Shown here in pieces: positions 1 to 8,555 of a stretch of 51,837 nucleotides of DNA (position 1 is the stretch's first letter; every line of letters starts with the position of its first letter). Origin of the DNA: JBFLYZ01 sp040756415 (lineage in GTDB: Bacteria; Bacteroidota; Bacteroidia; JADZBD01); contig JBFLYZ010000023.1 of assembly GCA_040756415.1 (NCBI GenBank), forward strand, positions 1-51,837, in the 5' to 3' direction. Below the pieces are notes generated by a model. It saw nothing but the letters and a program-made list of their open reading frames with translations, did no database searches and was not told the origin of the DNA. A program made the translations under genes and the position numbers.

Positions 1-98
1 TTGTAAATGACTGTTTATCAAATAATTAGTTTGCTCGTTTAGGAAACTTTTTTAAGAAAAAACAGTATAAAAGTAATAACCTCTCTAACCTCTCCTTT

Positions 99-791
99 AT
101 GAACTGTATCATTGTTGATGATGATGAAATTTCGAGAAGCGCGCTCAGGCACCTGGTTGAAGAAGTGGAAGACCTGAACCTGGTCAAGGTATGCGCGAGC
201 GCTTCGGAAGCTATTGATACCCTGAAAAAGAACAAGATCGATCTGGTCTTCCTGGACATTGAAATGCCTGAAATGAGCGGTATTGAGCTGATCAAGAGCC
301 TGGAAACGAGACCCCTGATCATACTGACCACCTCTCACAAGGAGTATGCCCTTGACGCGTTCGAGTACAACGTGGTGGATTACCTGATCAAACCCCTGCT
401 GCTTCCCCGCTTCCTCAAAGCCGTGGATAAAGCCCGCGAGTTTTATGACAGCGCGAAAGACAAGATCACATCTACGGAAAAAGACTATTTTTTCATTAAG
501 CACGGGTCGGTGCTGACCAAGGTCATGCTTAAAGATATCCTGTGGATAGAGGCCCTGGGCGATTATATCACCATCAATACCGCCAACAAAAAGTTCGTAC
601 TGCACCTTACGCTGAAAGCCATAGAGAGCAAGCTGCCGCCCGACAAGTTCGTACGCGTGCATCGTTCGTATATCGCTGCGGTCGACAACATCACCTCGGT
701 AGAAGACACTACCATCAGCATTAATAACAAGCTGATACCGGTTGGGGCGCTCTACAAGGATAATTTTATCAAACGGCTGAACCTGCTCTGA
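99..791 (+). CDS. LytTR-family response regulator
   Basis: A 230-residue two-domain transcription regulator. Residues 1-120 are a receiver domain with the acidic pair DDD near residue 8, phospho-acceptor Asp53 in VFLDIEMPE and the conserved Lys in YLIKP. Residues about 130-230 form a LytTR DNA-binding domain, shown by FIKHGS, DILWIEALGDYITI and FVRVHRSYIA. Family members bind direct repeats upstream of target genes after phosphorylation, usually by a LytS-type kinase. No such kinase is adjacent; the nearest is the hybrid kinase starting 154 bases downstream, so pairing is only an inference. No clear terminator or consensus promoter is visible around it. Confidence 0.93.
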   Translation: MNCIIVDDDEISRSALRHLVEEVEDLNLVKVCASASEAIDTLKKNKIDLVFLDIEMPEMSGIELIKSLETRPLIILTTSHKEYALDAFEYNVVDYLIKPLLLPRFLKAVDKAREFYDSAKDKITSTEKDYFFIKHGSVLTKVMLKDILWIEALGDYITINTANKKFVLHLTLKAIESKLPPDKFVRVHRSYIAAVDNITSVEDTTISINNKLIPVGALYKDNFIKRLNLL

Positions 792-944
792 GCTCCCGTT
801 TTTTCGGTTCCGGATAAGGCGGCTTCACCGACTCTTTTCCTGACTATGGTTCCTGATTGTCCATATTCAACGAATACGCTTCTCGGTTATACGGGAAGTT
901 CATAACTTGTACAGAATTAGGATAACCGACTAACCCAGGCCTTC

Positions 945-3900
945 ATGCGGAATTTACTGAGCGATCTCACCTTTGATCACCCGGCCGAGGTTCTTCTGGC
1001 GCTTATACCCGCCCTGTTGAACGCGGGCATACTGGCCTATGCCTTCTTTTTCCTTCCGCGCAACAGGATATCGTACACGTTTGCGCTGTTCGTGCTTTCT
1101 CTTACCGTCTGGCAGCTCAGCGATGCCCTGGTGCGCATGAGCGGCTCGGCTGAGAGCGCTGCCGCCTGGACCCGCCTCCTGATGCTGGGAGCCCTGCTGA
1201 TCGCCCCGGCTGGCCTGCACTTTACCCTGCTCTTTACCGGCAAGAACAAAACGGCCGATTCGCTGCCTGTACTCTTTCTCATCTACTTTCCCGCTTTCCT
1301 GTTCGAGGCCCTTCTGGCCGCTGGCATCTACGAAGTGAATGTCAGGCCCTCGGGGCGCTGGAACTGGCTTCCGGTAGAAAATGCGCTTATGCTGGCGGAG
1401 GCCGCCTGGGTCGCTGCGCTGGCCCTGCTCATCCTGGCCCTGCTCTTCGTTCACGCCCATCACATGCGCATGCTGCCTGAAAAAAAGTACCAGACCCTGC
1501 TCATCGCATGCGGTTTTGCTGTGCCCACCGTGCAGGGTATTGTTACCCAGGTCATATTCCCGGCCATGGGCAAGCCTCCCGTACCGCTGGCCTCCACGTT
1601 CATGACCGCTTTCTCGGTCAGCGCCATCATCGCGCTGGCCAGGTACAAGCTGTTCAGGGTCTCCATCAAGGTGGCTTCGCAGGTGGTCGTCAACACGATA
1701 ACCGATATCCTGGTGATCGTTGGCCCTGACGGCATGCTTCGCTTCCTCAACCCGGCCGGTGAAAAGGCATTGGGCATACAGAAGGATGAGCTGGAAAAGC
1801 ATTCGGTGGCCGACCTTTTCGCGTCAAAAGCCGATTTCGAAAATTTCAAAAACAATGTGTGGGACCGCATACAGGCTGGCGAAAAGGTAGAAGGCTATAT
1901 CACCTCTCTCCAGGCCGCTGGCAAAAAAAGCATACCCGTTTTCATTTCAGCCAACAGTATTCCCGGCAAAGACAGGGCCAAGGCCATGCTCATCATTGCC
2001 CATGACATGACCACCCGCAAGAAGGCTGAAGATTCGTTGCGCGAACAAACCCAGCTCTACGAGAGCCTGTTGCGCGCACAAAGCGAAATGGGCGAAGGGG
2101 TGGCCATCACCGAAGGAGAGAGGTTCATCTACGTTAATGATGCGCTGTGCCATATATACGGGTATAGCAAGGAAGAACTGATGGCTTTGCCTTCTTTTCT
2201 TGACCTGGTCATACCCGAACAGCGGGAAGTGCTTACGCAGCGGCTTCGCGACCGGCTCAGCAACCCCAAGGACCTCTCCGATTACGGTGAGACCTCCGTA
2301 CGTCATAAGGAGGGCCATGTCATACACATCGCCTATTCCCTGCGCATGGCGGAAATGAACGGCAGGAGGCAGATCTTCTCCATCATACGCGACATAACGG
2401 GCCAAAAGCAGATCGAGAAATCCCTGCTCAACCAGGCCCGCATCATGAAATCCATCATCGACCAGATGGCTGAAGGCCTGGTCATCAGCGATGACAAGAA
2501 CAACTTCATCCTGGTCAACGCCTTTGCAGAAAAGATATTGGGCCTGCACGGGGGCGCTATGGAAAAAAGAAACGACAAATACGGCTCCTTCCTGAGCGAT
2601 AAGATCACGCGCCTTTCGATAGAAAAGTTTCCCACCGTACGGGCCCTGAGGGGCGAAGAGACCACCGATATGGAGGTTTTCATCCGCAACCAGAATTTCC
2701 CTGAAGGTATTTTCATCAGCATGAACGGCATGCCGATCAAGGACGAGGGAAAAAAGATCATTGGCTCGATCGTCACTTTCCGCGACATCACCGAACGAAA
2801 AAAGCACGAGGAAAAGATCGCCCAACTGAACGCCAGCCTGAGCGAAAGCAAAACCCAGCTCCTTACGGCCCAGCAGATCGCCCACATCGGCAGTTGGGAA
2901 TGGGATATCGTTAAGAATACGGTGACCTGGTCAGATGAGCTGTACCGTATCTATGGTATGCAGCCCAGGAAGGCGAGCCTGACCTATGAAGAGCTGCTGC
3001 ACCCGGTGCATATAGCCGATCGCGGCATGGCCAAAAAGGTTATTGAGGAATCGTTCCGCACCTGCAAGCCGTTTAACTTCTATTACCGTATCGTTCGCCC
3101 CGACAGCTCCATCCGTAACATCCACGCCATTGGGCAGGTATCGGTGAACCAGGAGGGTAAGGCGGTTAAAATGTTCGGTACGGTGCAGGATGTCACCGAC
3201 CGGGTACGCGAAGAAGAGCTGGAAAAACTGGCCGCGGCCGCCACGCAATCGTATAATTCGGTTGTTATTGCCGACCGTGACGGCCGTATTGAATGGGTCA
3301 ACGAGGGTTTCACCAAACTCACCGGCTATACGCTCAACGAAGTGAAAGATACGCATGGCGAACTGCTGCGCAAGGGTGAGGAAACCGGCCTGTCGTCTGC
3401 CACGCGGCACTATGAAACGGTGATCAAAGAGAAATCGGCTGTTACGTATGAAAGCAAGAATTTCGCCAAGGATGGCAGGGAATACTGGGTCATCACCACG
3501 CTTACCCCGGTGCTGGGCAAGGACGGTGAAGTAGAACGCATCATCGCCATCGACTCGGATATCACCCTGCGAAAGCACATCGAGGAAGACCTTCTTAACG
3601 CGAACAAGATCGCTGAACATTCGCTCATGAAGGGGAATAAGGCACTGGACGAGCTGATGAAGGCCAAACGCGAGCTGGAGGAATCGATGAAGGTCAAGGA
3701 GCAGTTCCTGGCCAACATGAGCCACGAGATACGCACACCGATGAACGCCATAGTGGGCTTTACCGAGCTGCTGATCAAAACCCCGCTCAGCCCGGAGCAG
3801 CGCCAGTACATCGAGGCCATTAAAACATCGGGCGAAAACCTGCTCGTGATCATCAACGATATCCTCGATTTTTCGAAGATCGAATCGGGCAAGATCGTGC

Positions 3901-5216
3901 TTGAGGAGATCCCCTTCCAGCTCTCGCAGGTCATCTACACCCTTACCGACCTCATGCTGCCCAAGTCTACCGAAAAAAATATCAAGCTTTCGGCAGTGAT
4001 CGATAAACGCATCCAGGACGATTTACTGGGCGATCCAACCCGCCTGAACCAGATATTGCTGAACCTGGTCGGTAATGCCATTAAGTTTACCGATAAGGGA
4101 GAAGTGAAAATATCGGTCGACCTGGAAGAGGACAACCCCGGAAGCGTTGGGCTGAAGTTCACGGTGTCAGATACGGGCATCGGTATCCCGGAGAAGAAAT
4201 TGAACAAGATCTTTGACGCCTTTACCCAGGCCTCAAGCGAAACAACGCGGAAATACGGAGGTACGGGACTGGGCCTGGCCATTGTCAGGCAACTGATCGA
4301 GCTGCAAGGCGGCAGCATCACCGTATCGAGCCAGCCCGGCAACGGATCATCATTTACATTCAGGCTAAAATTCAGGAAGAACATGGAAGCGAAAGAGAGA
4401 AAAGAGCGCCCGGTGGTGAAGGAGGAGAACACGGAGCGTATAGAGGGACTGAACGTGCTCCTGGTAGAAGACAATGTGCTGAACCAGGTGCTGGCTAAAA
4501 AGGTGCTGAACGACTGGAAATGGAACGTGGAAGTGGCCGAGAACGGGCTGGTAGCCATTCAGAAGCTGGAACAGCAGGATTTCGACATCGTGCTGATGGA
4601 TATCCAGCTACCTGAAATGGACGGGTATGAGGCCACGCGCCACATCCGCCATGCTATGAAGCCGCCCAAATGCCATGTGCCTATTATGGCCATGACGGCA
4701 CATGCCATATCGAGCGAGGAGGAGAAATGCCTCCGCGCAGGCATGAACGGGTATATTTCCAAGCCGTTTAACCAGAAAGCACTGTACGAGAAAATAGTGT
4801 CCGTGGTAAAAGGCAAGGGTACGGTTCAGGTAAGCGGGAACGGACACGAAAAGAACACTACAGCCAAAGGACGCCATACCGACCTGACCTATCTCCGCGA
4901 GCTTTCCAATGGCAGCAATAAGTTCATCGCTGAAATGATCACGCTGTTCCTGGAGCAAACCCCGGATGCGCTGTCCAAGATGGAAAAAAGCGTTCGCGAG
5001 AAGGATTGGAAAACGCTGAGGGCCATCGCGCATAAGATCAAGCCTTCCATCATATTCATCGGCCTGAAAGAGATCGAAAAGGACATACACGACCTGGAAG
5101 ACTTTGCCGCTGAAGAAAAGAACCTGGACCAGGTTCCCCCGCTGATCGACAAGATCAGGCAGGTATGTTCTGTAGCCCTGGAGGAGCTGCGGGCTGATCT
5201 GTCGGAATTTGCCTGA
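945..5216 (+). CDS. Hybrid sensor histidine kinase (7TM-PAS5-HisKA-HATPase-REC-HPt)
   Basis: A 1423-residue membrane-bound phosphorelay kinase. Residues 1-230 hold about seven hydrophobic helices, like the N-terminal 7TM sensor module of histidine kinases. Five PAS-like domains follow (about 245-360, 370-490, 497-625, 640-760 and 765-885), each with the FxxVNxA/GY type pattern. The HisKA box NMSHEIRTP carries His927. The HATPase has N, G1 and G2 boxes (LVGNAIKFT, DTGIGIP, GTGLGLAI). A receiver has Asp1219 in VLMDIQLPE, and the final HPt has His1363 in AHKIKPS. All phosphotransfer residues are present, so His-Asp-His transfer could continue to a separate receiver. Four stand-alone receivers follow, which makes them plausible acceptors; this is inference. 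Confidence 0.95.
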   Translation: MRNLLSDLTFDHPAEVLLALIPALLNAGILAYAFFFLPRNRISYTFALFVLSLTVWQLSDALVRMSGSAESAAAWTRLLMLGALLIAPAGLHFTLLFTGKNKTADSLPVLFLIYFPAFLFEALLAAGIYEVNVRPSGRWNWLPVENALMLAEAAWVAALALLILALLFVHAHHMRMLPEKKYQTLLIACGFAVPTVQGIVTQVIFPAMGKPPVPLASTFMTAFSVSAIIALARYKLFRVSIKVASQVVVNTITDILVIVGPDGMLRFLNPAGEKALGIQKDELEKHSVADLFASKADFENFKNNVWDRIQAGEKVEGYITSLQAAGKKSIPVFISANSIPGKDRAKAMLIIAHDMTTRKKAEDSLREQTQLYESLLRAQSEMGEGVAITEGERFIYVNDALCHIYGYSKEELMALPSFLDLVIPEQREVLTQRLRDRLSNPKDLSDYGETSVRHKEGHVIHIAYSLRMAEMNGRRQIFSIIRDITGQKQIEKSLLNQARIMKSIIDQMAEGLVISDDKNNFILVNAFAEKILGLHGGAMEKRNDKYGSFLSDKITRLSIEKFPTVRALRGEETTDMEVFIRNQNFPEGIFISMNGMPIKDEGKKIIGSIVTFRDITERKKHEEKIAQLNASLSESKTQLLTAQQIAHIGSWEWDIVKNTVTWSDELYRIYGMQPRKASLTYEELLHPVHIADRGMAKKVIEESFRTCKPFNFYYRIVRPDSSIRNIHAIGQVSVNQEGKAVKMFGTVQDVTDRVREEELEKLAAAATQSYNSVVIADRDGRIEWVNEGFTKLTGYTLNEVKDTHGELLRKGEETGLSSATRHYETVIKEKSAVTYESKNFAKDGREYWVITTLTPVLGKDGEVERIIAIDSDITLRKHIEEDLLNANKIAEHSLMKGNKALDELMKAKRELEESMKVKEQFLANMSHEIRTPMNAIVGFTELLIKTPLSPEQRQYIEAIKTSGENLLVIINDILDFSKIESGKIVLEEIPFQLSQVIYTLTDLMLPKSTEKNIKLSAVIDKRIQDDLLGDPTRLNQILLNLVGNAIKFTDKGEVKISVDLEEDNPGSVGLKFTVSDTGIGIPEKKLNKIFDAFTQASSETTRKYGGTGLGLAIVRQLIELQGGSITVSSQPGNGSSFTFRLKFRKNMEAKERKERPVVKEENTERIEGLNVLLVEDNVLNQVLAKKVLNDWKWNVEVAENGLVAIQKLEQQDFDIVLMDIQLPEMDGYEATRHIRHAMKPPKCHVPIMAMTAHAISSEEEKCLRAGMNGYISKPFNQKALYEKIVSVVKGKGTVQVSGNGHEKNTTAKGRHTDLTYLRELSNGSNKFIAEMITLFLEQTPDALSKMEKSVREKDWKTLRAIAHKIKPSIIFIGLKEIEKDIHDLEDFAAEEKNLDQVPPLIDKIRQVCSVALEELRADLSEFA

Positions 5217-5349
5217 TCCCCGCCTTTTATTTGCCGCATTATAAGCACGATTTTCCCGCGTCTGCCGAAAAAGGGAAATCCGCATGCCTGTATACTTTAA
5301 CTTTATGTTAAGGAGGCGGACCATGGTAAATCAAAAGGAGATAAAAACG

Positions 5350-5850
5350 ATGAGTGACGAACCGATAACGGTCTTTGTGGTGGACGATGATAAAATGTTC
5401 CTGTCATCTCTACGGCATAAATTGCAGGAGATGTTCAAATCCGACATCAGGGTTTTTTCTTTCACCACCGGAGAGGATTTCCTGGCCAATGCACGAAACA
5501 AGCCGGACGTGGTCATTCTGGACTATCACCTGGACGGGGAAAAGCCCAGCGCCATGAACGGCCTGGAGGTGCTAAAACGGATCAAGGCCATATCGGCCGA
5601 TACGGTAGTGATGATGCTTTCAATGCAGGACAAGCTGGAGGTGGCGGCCGAATCCATTAAGAACGGGGCCTATGAGTACGTGGTCAAGAGCGAAACGGCA
5701 CTGCTGCGTATTGAAAACATACTGAAGAATGTGATCGAACAAATAAAATCCAATGCCCAGAACAAATCCTATGAATTGTGGAACTATATTCTGGGTGCAT
5801 TGATATTTCTGCTCATCCTGTTCGACATCATTTATTACACGACACGCTGA
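5350..5850 (+). CDS. Tail-anchored receiver-domain protein 1
   Basis: A 166-residue protein with a CheY-like receiver at residues 8-125 (VVDDD; Asp58 in VILDYHLDG; Lys in YVVKSE) and one hydrophobic helix at about 145-163, followed by only TTR. No effector domain is present, so the output is probably a membrane-tethered phospho-receiver facing the cytoplasm. The usual Lys-Pro after beta-5 is Lys-Ser here. Two in-frame starts each have a Shine-Dalgarno: ATG 5323 behind AAGGAGG, and ATG 5350 behind AAAAGGAG. I chose 5350 because GATAAAAACNATG recurs before the start of the next paralogue. It is the first of three tandem paralogues. Confidence 0.88.
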   Translation: MSDEPITVFVVDDDKMFLSSLRHKLQEMFKSDIRVFSFTTGEDFLANARNKPDVVILDYHLDGEKPSAMNGLEVLKRIKAISADTVVMMLSMQDKLEVAAESIKNGAYEYVVKSETALLRIENILKNVIEQIKSNAQNKSYELWNYILGALIFLLILFDIIYYTTR

Positions 5851-5891
5851 ACGTATATTTAGCATAGCTCACCCCTTATTACATTTTGCCT

Positions 5892-5941
5892 GCCGGCCGG
5901 TCAGGCCAATTGAACGAAAAACGGGCAAATATCCGGCCGGC
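5892..5941. repeat. GC-rich inverted repeat between receiver genes
   Basis: GCCGGCCGG (5892-5900) and CCGGCCGGC (5933-5941) are exact reverse complements separated by 32 bases, in the only sizeable gap of the receiver cluster. The right arm ends 30 bases before the chosen start of the second tail-anchored receiver gene. It could be a leader hairpin or an operator. The arms are themselves near-palindromic, so chance GC-rich sequence is also possible. Confidence 0.45.
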
Positions 5942-5971
5942 CAGCCGTATATGAGTATAGGGATAAAAACC

Positions 5972-6487
5972 ATGAAAATGCAAACGAGCCAAGGCTATTC
6001 GGTGTTTCTGGTGGATGACGACAGGGCATTTCTTCATTCGCTGGAACATTTCCTCCAGCAGAAACTGAAGCAGAACGTGCATATCTCCTCGTTCGCATCG
6101 GGCGAAGAATGCCTGAAACACCTGGACGAAAAGCCGGATATCGTGGTGCTGGATTACAGCCTTAATGGCGACCCTTACGTGCTAAACGGCATGGAAGTGA
6201 TGCAGCGGATCAGAAAGGCCGGCAGCCAGGCGCGGGTGATCATGCTCTCTGCGCAGGACAAAATGGATTTGGCTGTGAACATGGTCAGGAACGGTGCCTA
6301 CGATTACGTGGTTAAGAACGAATACACTTTTCTCAAGATACACCATGTGCTGCGTAATGCCATATCCAGCATTCAGCTCGCACGCAGGCTCAGGATACAC
6401 CGCGCGCTGACCAGGGCCGCGCTTTCCATCGCGCTGCTCCTGATCGCGGCAGTGATCATACGTCACTTGTTTTTGAACAGCCCTTAA
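5972..6487 (+). CDS. Tail-anchored receiver-domain protein 2
   Basis: A 171-residue paralogue of the preceding gene. The receiver has VDDD, Asp61 in VVLDYSLNG and Lys in YVVKNE; a single hydrophobic helix lies at about 150-168 and only a few residues follow. It shares with its neighbours an insertion after the phospho-acceptor (DYxLxG, several residues, then NGMEVM) and the GAYDYVVK block, so these are probably tandem duplicates. Start codons at 5951, 5972 and 5978 are in frame. I chose 5972 because the bases before it match those before ATG 5350 and it gives a similar N-terminal length. It probably shares a transcript with the next gene, 10 bases downstream. Confidence 0.87.
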   Translation: MKMQTSQGYSVFLVDDDRAFLHSLEHFLQQKLKQNVHISSFASGEECLKHLDEKPDIVVLDYSLNGDPYVLNGMEVMQRIRKAGSQARVIMLSAQDKMDLAVNMVRNGAYDYVVKNEYTFLKIHHVLRNAISSIQLARRLRIHRALTRAALSIALLLIAAVIIRHLFLNSP

Positions 6488-6497
6488 CACCGGCATC

Positions 6498-6998
6498 ATG
6501 GACCAGGAAAATAAATATGTGATCTTTATCGTGGATGACGACCCGCTCTTCAGCCAGGCGCTGGAACAGTACCTCAAAGAGCGGTTTCCCGGGATGAGCG
6601 TGGAGCGCTTTGCCACCGGTGAAGCCTGTATTCATGCCCTGGACCGCAAACCGCATACGGTCATTCTCGATTACCGGCTCGATAGCGAGTTCCCCGGTGC
6701 ATGGGACGGGCTCAAAGTGATGCATAAGATCAACGCGATATCGCCTGAAACGTGCGTGATCATACTTTCATCACAGGAAAAGATACAGACCGCCCTGCAG
6801 TTCATCCGGGAGGGCGCTTACGAGTACCTGGTCAAGGACGAGCAGGCTTTCCCGGCCATACAAAGGATCGTATCGGAACTGCTTCCCGGTGAGGAGGATG
6901 AAACAGAGAACGACAAGGAAGAGGCCGGCAATTCCATGTACCGTATCATCGGGGTGCTGGTTCTGCTTATACTCATTTCGCTATTAATAACGGGATAA
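6498..6998 (+). CDS. Tail-anchored receiver-domain protein 3
   Basis: A 166-residue third copy of the receiver-plus-membrane-helix design. It has IVDDD near residue 11, Asp58 in VILDYRLDS, Lys in YLVKDE, an acidic linker (GEEDETENDKEE, about 131-142) and a terminal helix at about 150-164 ending ITG. It lies 10 bases after copy 2 and 13 bases before a soluble receiver gene, so the run is probably one operon. Receiver identity is clear from the phosphorylation-site residues. The role of membrane tethering is unknown; scaffolding or sequestering phosphoryl groups near a membrane kinase are possibilities. Confidence 0.88.
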   Translation: MDQENKYVIFIVDDDPLFSQALEQYLKERFPGMSVERFATGEACIHALDRKPHTVILDYRLDSEFPGAWDGLKVMHKINAISPETCVIILSSQEKIQTALQFIREGAYEYLVKDEQAFPAIQRIVSELLPGEEDETENDKEEAGNSMYRIIGVLVLLILISLLITG

Positions 6999-7011
6999 AG
7001 GAGAAAAAGAC

Positions 7012-7389
7012 ATGAAGGTGCTTGTGATAGATGACGATACGATGATGCTCCAGGCCATCGGCCATAGCCTGGAAGGAGAGGGTTTCAGCGTACTTACGGC
7101 CCAGAACGGGATGGAGGCGCTGGCCATGGTGGAAAGCCAAAAACCCGATCTCATCATCAGCGATATCATGCTCCCGGGCATGTCGGGGCTTACCCTCCTG
7201 AGCATGCTCAAGCGGTTCTACTTTCAGAAAATACCGGTCATTATCATTTCATCGCTCGATAAAAGCGATATCATCCTTTCATCGCTGGGTCTAGGGGCGG
7301 TCGATTTCATGGTCAAGCCCATCAACTTCAAAGAATTGCTTTTGCGCGTAAAACGGTACATAAAAGGAGAGGCTCCAGGCCAGCTTTAA
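7012..7389 (+). CDS. CheY-like single-domain response regulator
   Basis: A 125-residue soluble receiver consisting only of the REC fold: IDDD near the N-terminus, Asp51 in LIISDIMLPGMSG, Ser in IIISS and canonical Lys-Pro in FMVKPINF. It differs from the three upstream receivers, being closer to ordinary CheY/OmpR receivers and lacking the membrane helix. A good Shine-Dalgarno, AAGGAG, lies 8 bases before the ATG and overlaps the stop of the preceding gene. That suggests translational coupling, and such motifs are uncommon in Bacteroidota. A role as diffusible partner of the upstream hybrid kinase is inference. Confidence 0.92.
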   Translation: MKVLVIDDDTMMLQAIGHSLEGEGFSVLTAQNGMEALAMVESQKPDLIISDIMLPGMSGLTLLSMLKRFYFQKIPVIIISSLDKSDIILSSLGLGAVDFMVKPINFKELLLRVKRYIKGEAPGQL

Positions 7390-7492
7390 GGCCCTACGGC
7401 TATCAATTCATCCCGTTCAACTAATACTTATGCCCGCTGGACCCTGCAGGTCTACTTTTACGGAACCAAATTGTCGAACTTATTTCACTATT

Positions 7493-8365
7493 ATGAGACA
7501 GCTCAAGATACCAAAGTCCTTCACCAGCCGTAACAGTACGGCCCTGGAAATCTATTTCCAGGAAATATCGCGCCAGCAGTTGCTATCCACCGAAGAGGAG
7601 GTTAAGCTCGCCAAGCGCATTAAAAAAGGCGATACGGTGGCCATGGCCAGGCTGGTCAACGCCAACCTGCGATTTGTGGTCTCCGTGGCCAAGCAGTACC
7701 AGCACAGGGGCCTGAGCCTACCCGACCTGATCAGCGAAGGCAATATGGGCCTGATCAAGGCCGCCCAGCGCTTTGACGAGACCAAAGGCTTTAAGTTCAT
7801 CTCCTATGCGGTATGGTGGATACGCCAGTCGATTCTCAACGCACTGAATAACCAGTCGGCCATGATTCGCATACCGCTCAACAAGATCGGTGCGCTGAAC
7901 AAGATCAAAAAGGCCGCCTCGGAGTTCGAGCAAACCAATGAGCGCGAGCCTACCAGCGAGGAGCTTTCAAGGGAGCTGGATTTTACCAGCACGGAGATCA
8001 ACGACACCATCAGCGCACCCAGCCGAATCGTATCGCTTGACGCCCCGCTGGCGGAGAACCAGGACAATAACATCCTGATGGACGTGCTGCGCAACCCCGA
8101 TGCTCCCGGTGCCGATGATGAAATGATGAAAGAATCGGTAAAGGCCGATATCGAACGCGCCCTATCCAAGCTCAGCTCCAAGGAGAGCAATATCCTGCGT
8201 GTGTTCTTCGGCATCAATACGGGTCACGATGCAACGCTGGAAGAGATCGGCCGCAGCTATAACCTTTCGCGCGAGCGGATCAGGCAGCTCAAGGAAAGGG
8301 CTATACAGAAGCTCCGCAAGACCAAAAGCACCAGCTTCAGGTACGCCCTGGAGGGTGTAGCCTAG
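7493..8365 (+). CDS. rpoD: Primary RNA polymerase sigma factor (RpoD/SigA)
   Basis: A 290-residue group 1-type sigma-70 with the short N-terminus typical of Bacteroidota (no region 1.1). Region 1.2 is ALEIYFQEI; region 2 contains NLRFVVSVAKQY, GNMGLIKAAQRFD and YAVWWIRQSI; region 4 has the helix-turn-helix TLEEIGRSYNLSRERIRQLKERA. I chose ATG 7493 (MRQLKI), the usual start for this family, over an in-frame start at 7430 that adds unrelated residues. It would direct housekeeping transcription from promoters with the TAnnTTTG -7 element seen throughout this window. A strong terminator follows. Confidence 0.96.
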   Translation: MRQLKIPKSFTSRNSTALEIYFQEISRQQLLSTEEEVKLAKRIKKGDTVAMARLVNANLRFVVSVAKQYQHRGLSLPDLISEGNMGLIKAAQRFDETKGFKFISYAVWWIRQSILNALNNQSAMIRIPLNKIGALNKIKKAASEFEQTNEREPTSEELSRELDFTSTEINDTISAPSRIVSLDAPLAENQDNNILMDVLRNPDAPGADDEMMKESVKADIERALSKLSSKESNILRVFFGINTGHDATLEEIGRSYNLSRERIRQLKERAIQKLRKTKSTSFRYALEGVA

Positions 8366-8404
8366 CCTTATGCCGCAGAATCTACTCTTGGGCCCTAAAA
8401 CCAA

Positions 8405-8433
8405 AAAATCCCGCCTGTTTCAGGCGGGATTTT
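8405..8433 (+). terminator. Rho-independent terminator after rpoD
   Basis: A 13-bp perfect stem (AAAATCCCGCCTG with CAGGCGGGATTTT) closed by a TTT loop, 39 bases after the sigma factor stop. The A-rich and T-rich flanks could make it work in both directions, although the minus-strand SWIM gene ends 120 bases away. Confidence 0.9.
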
Positions 8434-8555
8434 CTCTTTACGATGGACTTAAGCCTTAAGTTCTTAAACCAAATTTACGACAATCTACGCAATCTATACC
8501 AGCTTAAGGATAGCGTCAAGTTACCGTGAACAGGATCAACATGCTATTCCGTAAA

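Noticed and set aside
8446..8460. Small palindrome ACTTAA-GCC-TTAAGT downstream of the rpoD terminator.
   Set aside because: Only 6 bp and AT-rich, no T-run or neighbouring start; likely chance.
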